Shown: positions 20,554-32,153, counted from the first letter of the stretch. The stretch is 64,000 bases of DNA from Datisca glomerata (GCA_003255025.1 QANY01007217.1:506033-570032); one strand, 5' to 3'. Notes: generated by a model from the letters alone, not told the origin. Translations and numbers: made by a program.

Positions 20554-22358
20554 ATATATATATATTTGAAACGTACGTATCATAAATTTTGTGGATATTG
20601 GAATATGATTTTGAATGGTAGATTCAAAACTATTCTGAATGTATTATGTGATTGGATCCCTAACTATTGGCTATAGGCGCTTTTATTTCAATTTAAGATT
20701 GATGTACGCCGAATTTGAGGCATATGATTTTACGTAATATATTTTGTTGCAAAATTTGTACTTTTATAAATTGGATGTAAAATCATCGTCACTGGAGTAT
20801 TGTTCACGCCAAATTACTATACAGGCCGGATTACTGTTCATGTCGATTGTGGTTCATGATGGAATCACTGTTCACGCCGAAGGTACTGTTCTGGCAGTCA
20901 GTGATACTAATCTGGCGCTGTCAGCGCCGTTGTCCGCTGTCGTGCCCTGTATCATGACTAGGGTTTGTGAAACCCTAGGCAATAACAATTAGAGTTTAGG
21001 AAACCCTGTGATGTTTCGCGATAACTCTTATCCTATTTTTTTATCTTTTAAAAATTTAAATTTTGAATTTTAAATCTTAAACAAATAAATGATAATTGAA
21101 ATTTAAAAGATAATTATTTATTTTATCTTTATATCTTTCGAATTTTTAATTCAAAGATAATTATCTATTTATTTTTTTATCTTTTAAATTATCAATTCAA
21201 AAGATAATTATCAATTTTATCTTTTTATTTTATTAAAAAAATGGGATAATTAATGAGATTATTAAATTAGTAAAATAGTTTTCTTTAATTAAAAGGTTTT
21301 AATCAAAATTTAAATTTTGAATTTTTGAATTTTTAAAATTTGAATTTTGAATTTTAAGTTTTAAATTTGAATTTTAAAATGTGAATGGACTTTATTAAAG
21401 AGTTACAAAGTGGTGGGAAGGCATGGAGAAGAATGAGAAAATTACAGACGCCATAAAGATTAGTTTATAAATTAATTTTTAATTATTTATTATTTTTTGG
21501 GTTGTAATTAGAAATGAGCCAATAGGGAGGTTAATTTTAAATGTATGATTTAATTTTAATCGCGCATAATCATATAACATGCAATATAGAACTAGAAATA
21601 TGTCAATATCAAATTGTTATGAAACATGCACATGCATCATTGTATATTAATTTATAATAGTTATAATTTAATTATAATGGTTATGATTTTAAATTGGGAT
21701 TTAAAATTAAATAAATGATTTATAAATTTCATCACGTTTTTTAAATTAATAAAAGTTATCTTTTGAAAAACAACCAAAAATCCAAAAAAAATCAAAAACT
21801 AAGTGGGAGGGTCATTTACATTGAAATGTTCTCAAGGTCTACAATACGAGCTTGATCGTATCACGATGAATAGTTTAGAACCGCCCATAGGGTCCTCTCT
21901 TCAATGGGAGAAACTTTGGAGTCGTGTCACTTTGAGTTATCGAGTTGCTTGAGAAGCTAAGACTTTTAAAGGAAGTGGTGGGGTAGGAACGTCCCATAGA
22001 CGGACTGTTAGTCCATAGTAACTTTTAAGAGTCAATGCATTGGTTAAGCACTTAAACTGGATCACATTGGAATCCCACTTAGGGGCTTCCCAATGAGGTT
22101 ATGGTTACCAAAATTGGTGATTGATTAAGCTAAATGTGAAGACATTTGAGCGCTAACCAAATGAGAAGAGTCTCGATGCGATAGGAGATAGTTTGGACTT
22201 CATCCCTCGATGAGCCAAGCTATCATGTTTTATCGTAACATCATGGATGACATATTTTATAATGGATTTTTAAATGTTAAGTAGTTGCATCATGCATCAT
22301 ACTTTCCTAAACGATTGTGCATTTATTTACACCACTTAATTTATTCTTTTCAGTAATC
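20554..22358 (+). other. Copia-1 untranslated leader
   Basis: This is 1.8 kb between the LTR and the gag ATG. It contains a cluster of related ACTGTTCA-type words (20793-20900: ATTGTTCACGCC, ATTACTGTTCATG, ATCACTGTTCACGCCG, GGTACTGTTCTGG). An extremely AT-rich part (21030-21380) is built of repeated AAAAGATAATTAT/ATAATTATCTTTT words able to fold on themselves. The 82-codon frame at 20744-20992 is not credited. Confidence 0.6.
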
Positions 22359-25300
22359 ATGTCGTTATCCCCTCTCTCAACTATTTTTAGCGCGAACAAA
22401 TTTTCTGGTGAAAATTATGTGGATTGGAAATGAAATCTTGATATCATGCTGATGGAAGAATAGCACAAGTTCGTGCTCACTACCCCTTGTCCCCTTAAGC
22501 CTATTGTTGAATCGACTCAAGAGGAGAAGGATGCTTATGCTTCTTGGCTACGTTCTGATGAGATCGCTAGATGTTACATCTTGACATCAATGAGCAATGT
22601 GTTGAAACAATAGCATCAGAACTTTGAGACCGCCGCTGATATGTTGTTGAACATCACCAAAATGTTAGGAGATCAAGGTCGTCAAGCCAGACAGTCAGTT
22701 GTACATAACTTCATGAACTACAAGATGAAACCTAAAACCCCTGTCAGTGAACATATGATGCAGATCATAAGTTATCTAAATGAGATGGAGCTCATGGGTG
22801 CTGAGGTTGATGGTGAGACTTAGGTGGATATGATCCTAGAGACTTTTCCTACTACTTTTGAGAACTTCAAGCTTAATTATTCGATGAATAAGCTGAAGTA
22901 CTCACTTCCTGAGCACATGAAGGAGATGCAAGCTGCTGGAACTCTATTTTTGAAGGGCGAGAGAAAGTCTGGAGAGGTTAACTTTATTGAAAGAAAGCCT
23001 TTCACCTATGGCTCTAAGAAGAAACAGAGAAGAGGTTCAAGGAAAGTGAAAAAGCAAAAGCTGTTAGCTGCTAAAGGCAAAAGCACCGTGAAAGTAGACA
23101 AGTCGAAAGACAAGTGTCATCACTATGGAGCTGCTGGTCATTGGAAACGAAACTTCCTAGAGTATCTCAAAGGGTTGAGATCTAAAGGTATAGTAATGGT
23201 TACTGAAGCCTGTTATTTAACTAACTCTACTTTATCTTGGATTGTAGACTCTGCAGCTACTAACCATATTTGTGGCTTCCTACGGGGGTTCAGGGAAATT
23301 AGAAGGCTTGACGAGGGCGAGTACAGCTATCGCTAGGGTAATGGAGTACTAGTATCGGTCGTATCTAAGACAACTATTAAATTATGTTTTGAGATATATT
23401 TTATTGTTTTACGTGATATTTATTATATCCCAGTTTTTTGGAAGAATCTTATTTCTATTGATGCATTAATTGAGTAAGAATTGGATCTTAAATTCATTGA
23501 TAAAGATATTAATTTTAGAAATAAATGTCTAATCATTGTTGCACGCATATTTAATAAATTTTTTCACGTAAAACCAATAGTTCCAATGATATGTGATACT
23601 GAAGTGAATAGTAAGTCACAAAGGGGTAGTAAAAGGTTGAAGTATGACTCAACCGATCTAACCTATTTGTGGCATTTATGCCTTAGCATATTAGCCTGGA
23701 CATGATTAAAAGACTTGTGAATGATGGTCTTTTACCAACTTTAAGTGTGGGATCACTACCCACATGAGAATCCTATATTGAAGGCAAAATTATCAAGAGA
23801 CACTTTTCAGCAAAAGGTGAAAGAACCACTCAATTCCTTGATTTCATACATAGTGATGTATGTAGGCCATTGAATATCCAAGTAAGAGGAGGTTATGAAT
23901 ACTTCGTAACCTTCATTGATGACTATTCACGTTTTGGTCATATTTATCTAATGCGACAAAAGTCTGAAACCTTTGAAAATTTCAAAGAATATAAGGCCTA
24001 GGTTGAAAAGTAATTAAGAAAACAAATCAAAACACTATGATCTGATCGTGGTAGAGAGTACTTGCAAGGAAAGTTCGAAGACTTTTTTAAGGAAAAATGT
24101 ATTCTTTCTCAGCTTACAGCACCTGGTACGCCACAATAGAATGATGTGTCAGAGAGAAGGAATCAAAATCTGATGGATATGGTTAGATCCATGATCGGTT
24201 ATTCATCCCTCCCAGACTCCTTCTGGGAATATGCCTTGGAAACAGCGGCATATATTCTGAACTAAGTTCCATCGAAGGCGGTGTCTGGTACACCATGTGA
24301 AAGATGGTATGGACGGAAGTCTTCTATTGATCATTTTAAAATATGGGGGTGCCCAACACATGTTCTAAAACCAAAGACAGGAAAGTTGGCCAGGCGTTTA
24401 GAAGTATGCATATTCGTAGGATATCCTAAAGGAACGAAGGGGTGCATCTTCTACAGTACGTCTGACCGGAAAACATTTGTTAGCACAAATACTAGTTTCT
24501 TGAAGAAGATTACATTAAAAGTGTACAACCAAGAAGCACAGTCGTGCTAGAGGAATTTTTGAGTGGGAGGACACCGATTCCATAATAAAAAATTATTTCT
24601 GATTCAATAATGGAGTAACCACGATAGGAGCCAGAGCCTATGGAGCCTCGATGTAGTATGAGGGTTGTGAGATAACTTGAAATGTATATGTCCTATTGAG
24701 AAGCTTTGAAAGCTATCTTCGATAAAGACCTTGATGAACCTGTCTCCTACTTAGAGGCCATGGCTGGTCCTGAAGTAAACTTATGGCAAGAAGCCATGAA
24801 CGTTGACATACATTCGATGTACTCGAATTTGGAAGCTTATAGATCCTCCAAAATGGGTAAAACCCATATGATGCAAATGGATCTATAAGAAGAAAAGTGG
24901 TCTAGATGGAAATGTAAAGACATTCAGAGCTAGGGTAATAGCTAAGGGCTACACCCAAAAGGAAGGAATAGACTATGATGATACATTCTCGCTGGTGGCC
25001 ATGCTTAAATCCATCTCAATTCTTTTGTCCATTGCTACTGCTCTTGATTATGAAATCTGACAAATGGACGTCAAGACTATTTTTCTGAATGGAAATCTTG
25101 ATGAGCGCATTTATATGGCTCAACCAGATGGGTTCATGGAGAAAATCCAATGGGGAGAAGTTTGCAAACTACAGAAATCCATTTATGGACTTAAGCAAGC
25201 ATCACGGTCGTGAAATATTAAATTTGATGAAACTATTAAGAACTTTGGTTTTGAAAAGTCAGTGGACGAGCCCTATGTGTATAAGGTGATACATGAAGGG

Positions 25301-26307
25301 AATGTGGTTTTTCTAGTCTTGTACGTAGATGATATGCTACTCATTGGGAATGATGTAGAAAAATTATCTGATGTCAAGATTTGGCTTGTAAAGAAATTTG
25401 ATATAAAGGATCTTGGAGAAGCTGCATTTGTCTTAGGTATTTAGATCTTTCGAGATAGGAAGAACATACAATTAGCAGTGGCTCAAGCATCTTATATTGA
25501 TAAGATGTTGGATCGCTTCAGTACGAAAAACTCCAAGAAATGATTTCTTCCTTTTAGCATGGAGTCAGCCTCTCCAAGGAGCAGTCTCCCAAGACTCGTC
25601 AAGAAGAGGATAACATGAGAAAGTTTTCCTATGCTTCAACCGTAGGAAGTCTCATGTATGCGATGCTTTACATTGGGCCAGACATTTGCTATGTCGTGGG
25701 CATGATGAGTTATTTCCAACATAATCCTAGAATTGAACATTTGGAATGCCGTCAAACATATACTTAAGTATCTTAGGACAACAAGAAATTACATGCTTGT
25801 ATATTCAAGTAGTGATTTGAATATGATGGGGTATATTAATTTTGATTTTCAAGCTGATAAGGATTCCAGGAGGTCCACTTCAAGATCGGTGTTCAACCTG
25901 ACCGGTGGAGCAGTTGTATGGAGAAGTATCAAATAATCTTGAATTGTTGATTCTAGCATAGAAGCTGAATATATTGCAGCTTGTGAAGCTGCAATGGATG
26001 TTGTATGGCTTAGAAAGTTCTTGAAAAATCTGGAAGTTCTTCCAGATGCTACAAGCTCATGATACTTTATTGTGATAATAGTGGAGTTGTAGCAAATTCT
26101 AAGGAACCTAGAAGCCATAAGAGATCCTAACATATAGAACGTAAATATCACCTTATTAGAAAAATTGTTCAGCATTGAGGCATTGTGGCTGCGCATATTT
26201 CGACTTTGCAACAACCTGGTAGATCTATTCACGAAGACTTTAAGCAGTAAAATTTTTATGATCATCTTGAGGGCTTGAGGATAAGAGATTGCACATGCCT
26301 ACTTTAG
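22359..26307 (+). pseudogene. Copia-1 gag-pol polyprotein (many stops and frameshifts)
   Basis: It starts at MSLSPLSTIFSANKFSGENY (22359) and ends at TAG 26305-26307. Gag (UBN2-like) runs to ~23150. Its zinc knuckle CHHYGAAGHWKRNF has lost two of its Cys. A protease motif WIVDSAATNHIC lies at ~23240, a gag-pre-integrase LWHLCLSI near 23670, and an integrase core from ~23840 (HSDVCRPLNIQ, FIDDYSRFGH, SDRGREY). RT carries YVDDMLLIGND (~25322), and RNase H ends near 26300. In-frame stops are frequent in gag (near 22430, 22461, 22610, 22821, 23333). The frame changes before 24281, 24706, 25089 and 25262. The order protease-integrase-RT-RNase H defines copia. It cannot make an active product. Confidence 0.9.
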
Positions 26308-26321
26308 TCCAAGTGGGAGAT
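26308..26321 (+). promoter_or_regulatory. Copia-1 polypurine tract
   Basis: AAGTGGGAGAT lies directly before the 3' LTR, where the plus-strand primer for reverse transcription is normally found. Confidence 0.7.
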
Positions 26322-28247
26322 TGTTGGAATATGTCCATAAGTAGTGTGTAATAACTATTTATTTGTATTTAGTTATTTCTCAGATATTAGTATTATTAAA
26401 TTTTTATGAATAAATTGAAAGTTTTATTTCAAATTAAAGTGTGCTTATGAATTACTCAAATCCTGAAACTTTCATCAACGAACAAAAAGTGAAGAGAGAG
26501 GCGTCTCCAAACGAACTCTTCTGAGAAAGTTCATAATGATTTTTACAGTCTTAGAATTGACTGGACAATAGAATCTGATTATGATGTTTAGGTTGAACAA
26601 ATGGATGTGACTCTTGGGGCATGAGAGTAGATACTCAAACAGTTAACCTAGACATGTTATGAACATGTTGAATAGACCGGTAATAAATTAGTTTAGAACC
26701 CAAAACCGTTTACCTAGCTCTAAATCTAATTGTTACACCTTAAGGGTACTTTCATAAGTACCTTAATCATGAGGTGAATATGTAGCTTGACTTAGTTAGT
26801 TGTAATCTTTGATGTCAAATGAGTGAGTTCAAATTAACGGGTAATACATCGATTGTTGGGATTGTAATTCAATTAAGTTGGAGTTACGTGCTTCACAGAT
26901 ATAAAAATTCGTGGTTGGATTGCAAAAGCAACAATATCACCTTATGCTTTATTGATGGGTGTGTGAATAAATTAACCTGACCAGGTATTCAATGAATTGA
27001 ACCATTGATTAAGACTTGTGAATTGTACAAGACAATTCATTATTATGTCTTTCTTATTCACGGTCAATAAAAGAGTTAAGAAAATAATTACAAGAAGGGT
27101 AAAATAGAAATTTTACATTCGGCTCTTGTTACTGATATTCATGATGAGTATTATATTAAAATATTCTGTGGGCCGTGAAAATAAAAAGGGTTTATTTACA
27201 CCAACAGAAAAGTAGCACGCATGAATTGAGAGTTGATTCGGAATCGAACCTCTAGTGGAGTCGTACGATGTCACGATTAAATAGCTCAGAAATTTATGTA
27301 AATAAATTCACCAGGTATTTGAATCGTTAGCTTTGTTCATGTGGGTCCATCCGGTCTCAGAAATAGCTAATGAGAATAGGAATAGAGAAACAAAGTAAAT
27401 TGGATCAAAATGTGTTTTGGTGCCAATGCATATTTTCTACACCTACACGCGATGGGTGATGTCACTTAATTGATTAAGTGTAATTAATTGTATTGAAATT
27501 AATTAATTTATTATTGGATAATTTGTAAATAAAAATAAATTAATTAATTTATTGATAATTATCAATTAAATCTATCAATTGGTTTAATAAATTTCGATAC
27601 AACTCTAACAATGCGGAGATATACTAATTTTTGACAATTTAAATATATAGGGGTAAATTTTTAGAAATTAAAATATATGGGTATATTTGTAAATATCAAA
27701 AATAAGATTTTATAAATATTCAATAGCAATTTGATTGCAGAGAGAGAGATATAAAAATATAGATCTTATATCAGATACAGAGAAAATGAGTTTTCTCCCC
27801 TCCCTAGTGATTGTCACCGATTATGAGAGGATTGAAGGAAAATATTCGATTTGTTCTTTCAATCGTTTTGAGAGCCCACACACAAATTCCTATACAAAAT
27901 TCTCGTGAGATATATTTCTGAAATTAGTTGGTGGTTGGTGGTGGATGAAATTCGTAAATTGTTCTTGGAGTTCAAGTGTGTGATTCAAATCCCGAGACTT
28001 GAAAACACGAAGAACACTCGAAGGAAATCCGCCAGTTCAAAAATTCTCCGATACAAAATATAGGTCAAAAAATATTTCTAACCTTATATTCTCGTTTAGT
28101 ATTGTATATGCATAATCGCACGTCGTTTGGTTTTAAATTATTTAATTTGATTAAATAAGTTAATTGAAAATAATTTTGGTATTTTGCCCACAAACCGTTC
28201 ATGGTTCAAACTTGTCTTTTAGTTAATTTTAAAATCTACTGATCTCA
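26322..28247 (+). repeat. Copia-1 right LTR (1926 bp)
   Basis: It begins TGTTGGAATATGTCCATAAG and ends CTACTGATCTCA, and is the same length as the left LTR within one base. Confidence 0.9.
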
Positions 28248-29250
28248 GCAGTAGAGTCATTCTCCGGATCATCCTTAGTGATCAGGAGGCCCCGTTAGAC
28301 CGTCTCCTTGGTTGATGTCTTTCGTCTGATCATCTCGTGTGCTCGAGTGCCACGAGATACTTTCGTGGTTCTTTCGTCCTATATAGGGTCTTTTCTTGTA
28401 GTCATCTCTGGTGAGTATGAGGCCTCGACGGTCGTGGCCATTATCGAGGTCTTTCATCCAAGCGTCTCGTGTGCTCGGGATAGCTTCTCTACGAAGCACT
28501 CTTTGAATCTTTCCTTCAATTTTAGAACTTTATTATGATTTGTCCTTATCCTTTTGTCTAGCTTGAGAATCTCTGTTGACATGCGGGCAAATCTTCATAT
28601 TCGAATTCATTGTATGATGTCCTGAATGCAAAGCGCATCGCCCTTTCCGTTATGGTCTTCTCTGATGTTTTAAGTATCAGTCCGTCTTTGCTTTCACATG
28701 TGTTTGCATATCCATCCACGTTAAGCGTCCCTTCCATGTCTGGGGGTTCTTTCTCTGTGCCTCTATCAATCGTGTCATCTTGCGTGACATATTCCGTACG
28801 GCCTGACTCATCTTTCTTTTGGGGTGGCGTCATCTCTATCAAAAATTCAGCGAGTGCTTGAGCCTTGATTACGGTCTGAGGTTCGTATCTTATGTCAAAC
28901 TCTCCGAGCGCTTCCATCGTCTTCTGCATGTACTCTTGGAATATTTTGTAAACTAAGTGCTAATAGGCAGTTCTTTTGTTCTTGTGTCCAATCGACATGA
29001 CTTTGTAGTAATAAGTCTTCCTCTCAATCACAAAAGTCATCTTCTTTGAGTCTAATGGATAGTATCTGGTTGTACCCGGAGAAGGCACCCATGAGACTGA
29101 GCATCTCATGTCCCGTTGTAGCGTCCATCAATTGATTAATTCTTGGAATAGGAAAGTTGTCCTTTGGGCATGCTTTATTCGGGTCATCGAAGCCTATACG
29201 GGACTTCCACCTTCTGCTCTTCATCTTTTCCTTTACCGTGTTAGCCAATT
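28248..29250 (-). pseudogene. Gypsy-1 reverse transcriptase / RNase H remnant
   Basis: On the minus strand, 29250-29040 reads as gypsy RT (FDDPNKACPKDNFPIPRINQ, then LMGAFSGYNQI). After a damaged ERKTYYYKVMS segment the frame jumps at ~28930 straight into the RNase H region (LGEFDIRYEPQTVIKAQALA, AEFLIEMTPP, a Tat-like VDGYAN motif, FRTSYNEFEYEDL). The middle of RT with its YIDD box is missing, so a deletion of some hundreds of bases has joined RT to RNase H. 28248-28557 is noncoding and resembles 18346-18565. The wording is typical of Tat-lineage plant gypsy pol. Confidence 0.85.
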
Positions 29251-29265
29251 AGTCTGGGGTGTGGA

Positions 29266-29632
29266 CCTCTCAGGTCTCGATAATTATGTTTGCTCTCTCG
29301 TGGGAGTGTTTATGTAATCTATCACCTATCGGGTCTTGCTTGATGTTTCACATGAGCATTTGCATAGTTTGTAACCTCTCGGGTCTTGATAATTATGCAT
29401 GCTCTCTCATAGGAGCACTTGCGAGATCTTAGATCTTGATAATTAATATTGCTCCCTCACGGGAGCATCTGCGTGATCCATGACCTTTCAGGTCTTGGTA
29501 ATTATTTGCGTAATCTGTGACCTATCGGGTATTTGATAATTTAGATTGCTCTCTCGTGAGAGCTTATACGTAATTCGTGACCTCTCGGGTCTTTGCAAAC
29601 ATACTTGCTCTCTCGTGAGAGTATTTTTCCTG
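29266..29632. repeat. ~57-bp tandem array with a hairpin in most units, Gypsy-1
   Basis: About seven worn units begin CCTCTCGGGTCTTGATAATT, spaced 37-60 bases. Five contain a 16-base hairpin, at 29292, 29401, 29451, 29548 and 29607. Variants include GCTCTCTCGTGAGAGC and GCTCCCTCACGGGAGC, in which both sides of the stem changed together. The array lies just upstream (sense strand) of the RT remnant. Confidence 0.75.
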
Positions 29633-29639
29633 TTTTAAC

Positions 29640-29905
29640 TACACTTATATATTCTTAGGGATTTGCATCATACTTTTATTTCTAGTTTATTACCCTTTAT
29701 CAAGCGGGCCCAAGCGATTCATAGAACTGGTGCTGAGGTATCATGGTGATATAATTAAGAGATTATGAGACTTTATATTATGTTCTAGGATCTCGTTGCT
29801 TATAGTGGCTTCATGCTTGATATCATACTGAATTAAAGTGCTTTAAAAAAAATATTCTTGAAAAGAATAGTAAAATTGAGCACGAAAAATAAGTAACGTA
29901 CCTCA
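29640..29905. other. Gypsy-1 internal sequence, nothing recognised
   Basis: AT-rich, with no frame of note on either strand. Confidence 0.5.
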
Positions 29906-29906
29906 A

Positions 29907-30235
29907 AATTTTAATGGAGATCATCGATTCGACTCTTGATTTTGAGAGAATAAAAAATTTGAAAGAATGCAGATCTGAGCTCTGTGGTTTGTGTTTGAAT
30001 CTTGAAACTCATTTTTTGTTCAAGATGTTAAATAATATTGATGCAAATAATTACATTATTCTCTTTAAATTTTTAATGAAGACCATCGATGTGACTCATG
30101 ATTTTGAGGGAATATATAAAATTTTTGAAATAATGCAGATCCAAGATGATAAATTATATTTATTGTATTATTTTTCTCAAAATTTTAATGGAGATCATCG
30201 ATGTGACTCACGATTTTGAGGGAATTAATAAATTT
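29907..30235 (+). repeat. Three dispersed copies of a ~60-bp repeat
   Basis: Copies of AATTTTAATGGAGATCATCG followed by ATGTGACTCATGATTTTGAG lie at ~29907, ~30070 and ~30180, with spacing of 160 and 110 bases. The 101-codon frame at 29914-30219 simply reads through them (repeated MEIID/MKTID and FEGI) and is not credited as a gene. Confidence 0.65.
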
Positions 30236-30360
30236 AGAATGATGTTGATCGGAGTTGTGTGATCCGCATTCCAGTCTTGATTGCATTCCAGTCTTAATGT
30301 AAATAATTACATTATTCTCTTGACATTAATAGTACATCAAATAGTGCAAATTAATTAAAA

Positions 30361-30573
30361 AGAATTTTGCAATTAAAATAAATTATAAGTAAATTAACTA
30401 ATTAAAAATGAAATAAATAATAATAATTATTGTGCCTAAATAAATCTTTCCTTGAGTTTGTATTTATTGTGTATTTGCTCTAAAATAAATAATAAGTAAA
30501 TTAACTGCTTAAAAATAAAATAAATAATAATAATTATTGTGCGTAAATAAATCTTTCTTTGAGTTTGTATTAA
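30361..30573 (+). repeat. Tandem pair of a ~105-bp AT-rich repeat
   Basis: Copy 1 (~30367-30467) and copy 2 (~30484-30573) share AATAATAATAATTATTGTGC, then TAAATAAATCTTTC and TTGAGTTTGTATT. No coding potential. Confidence 0.7.
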
Positions 30574-31499
30574 TATTGGCTCTGGGCCTTGAAGAATGGC
30601 CAGGCGTTGGGCTTGTCTGACTTAGGCCATTTAAGGCGTTGAGGCAGGGTTGTCTTTGTTGGGAAGTTGGGCTTCAAGAGGAACAAAGGCCTAGGGTAAA
30701 GGCCTTGGATGCTTGGGCTGGGCTGACGAAATGTCCAGCCACAGGCCGCAGGTCGCTGCAGACTAGTTTCCCGCGGGTCGCGCTCTGTCCCAGGCCGAGC
30801 TTAGGCTCCTCAATTTGGCTCTCTCTTGGGGCCTTGTATGCTCTCTCAATTGGGTTTCTCAAGTGGAGCTGTTGGGAATGGACCGGGTAGGTTCTGGTGG
30901 CCTTTTTCGGGCGGCGACGGCTTGAATTGGCAGAAATTTGATTCTGAGCATTTTTATGGGCGTTTTGGAGTATGAAAACGCCTCATTTGATGTAGATCTG
31001 AGCTTCAATTTTTCGAATTTAGAGAAAGATTTATTGTTTTCTCCAACATTTTCATGGCAGCAGCTGTTGTGGACGTCTTCTCTGGAGAACATCCGGCCAT
31101 CTGACAGACGCTTTCGTGGGATCGGAGGTCCACGACGTCGACCGTGCACTGCGGCGGGAGTGGCTCTCATCGCAACTGCGCTTGATTTTTGTTTTTTTTT
31201 CTTTTAAACGGGATACAGCAGCGTTTTCGCTGTAACGAAATTTGTTGTCGTGCGGCTGCCTCTCGCAATTGATGATGATGGCGGCAACAAAAATGACTGA
31301 GACACACGGAAGCGACGAACAATTTGTGGTGACGGTGACCACAATAATTCTCCAACTTTCTATGTCGATCCTTCCTTCATGATTCTTAAACTCTGTTGGG
31401 ATCATTTCACCGCTTCAGTGACGATCGTGGAGGTGGATTTTGATTTTTTATCAATTTTGGAAAGTGGGAGATCTTGTTTCCCACTAGACGGTGTAAAAT
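30574..31499. other. GC-richer 5' leader region of Gypsy-1, function unknown
   Basis: This is the only clearly GC-richer stretch in the gypsy interior. Overlapping frames of 62-117 codons occur on both strands (for example 30639-30890 +, 31052-31405 -), but none resembles a known protein, and overlap in several frames is expected at higher GC. It lies between the 5' LTR and the repeats, where a leader and gag would be. Host-derived captured sequence is an alternative. Confidence 0.4.
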
Positions 31500-32148
31500 T
31501 GTTGATGTGAAAAATATGTAAGCATCAATTGTCAAAAGGTCCGTCACCGTCACGTATTGTTTGGTGATTTGTCCAGGAGTTTACAAAAATAAAAAACGAT
31601 CGTGAAAACAGTAGACATGACATTGAGGTGGTGCTCCAATTAATGCATTCCGATGATCAAAGTCAATAGAGTGTTTAAAGAATATTAGCAATATGGAGGA
31701 TTACTTATCATTTAATGAGGATCATCATATATTAATAATGATTTTTTGTATCAATCAAACGTTCAGGTTCAGTGTATCTTCTTCTTTATTCTTGTAAGAA
31801 ATGAAGATATTTGATGAAGAGTATTCTCTGATCAGGATACTTTGGTTACTATCTTATCATTTTAACAATCATATAAATTGTTTGATAGATTTGATGTGTG
31901 CATATCATTTACTTGTATGACTGATTATTATATCTTATTTTGATAAGAAAATGATATCGGTTATCTCAAGTAGCCACGATCTTAGGTATGAGATTATCTC
32001 ATCATCTGTGTGACCTCGGTCATCATGATAACTTCGATCACGGAAGAATTTTCGATTTAGATTTAATGTGAGCTCCACCTAATAAATAAGAATATTGAGT
32101 CTTATTCAAAATTATCGTTTAGAATTCAGATATTTTTTCACCCCTACA
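31500..32148 (-). repeat. Gypsy-1 LTR, right (5' LTR of the minus-strand element)
   Basis: 649 bp, bounded by TGTTGATG and CCCCTACA in plus orientation and followed by ACTAT. The presumed primer-binding/leader side faces lower coordinates. Confidence 0.85.
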
Positions 32149-32153
32149 ACTAT
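32149..32153. repeat. Target-site duplication of Gypsy-1, right (ACTAT)
   Basis: Identical to 14474-14478. Confidence 0.85.

Larger units (their letters stand above)
18627..28247 (+). mobile_element. Ty1/copia retrotransposon Copia-1 (decayed, nested in Gypsy-1)
   Basis: Two ~1.93-kb LTRs (18627-20553, 26322-28247) enclose a leader, a gag-pol pseudogene with copia domain order (gag, protease, integrase, RT, RNase H) and a polypurine tract. It lies in plus orientation inside the minus-strand Gypsy-1. No clean target duplication is visible because the left side was rearranged (see 18566-18626). I see no tRNA-Met-type primer site after the left LTR; the sequence there is a TATATATA run. Confidence 0.9.
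14479..32148 (-). mobile_element. Old Ty3/gypsy retrotransposon (Gypsy-1) with nested insertions
   Basis: Long direct repeats at 14479-15142 and 31500-32148 both run TG...CA in plus orientation and are flanked by ACTAT on each side, a perfect 5-bp target duplication. Between them lie minus-strand gypsy reverse transcriptase and RNase H remnants (28558-29250), tandem-repeat arrays, an LTR-like insert (16413-17690) and a whole copia element (18627-28247). Next to the right LTR, the minus strand reads ACACCGTCTAGTGGGAAAC, a worn version of the GGCGCCGTCTGTGGGAAAC seen after the 5' LTR of many plant gypsy elements, so the right LTR is the 5' one. I find no integrase, protease or recognisable gag. 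The many LTR differences suggest an old insertion. Confidence 0.85.

Noticed and set aside
20554..20640. tRNA-Met-type primer-binding site expected after the Copia-1 left LTR
   Set aside because: No TGGTATCAGAGC-like sequence is visible; only a TATATATA run and unrelated sequence follow.
25849..26265. 138-codon minus-strand frame
   Set aside because: Shadow of the Copia-1 RNase H region on the opposite strand.
29914..30219. 101-codon frame
   Set aside because: Read-through of a ~60-bp dispersed repeat; no protein features.
30639..31405. Overlapping frames of 62-117 codons on both strands
   Set aside because: Several frames open at once in a GC-richer stretch; none shows a domain. Described as a region instead.
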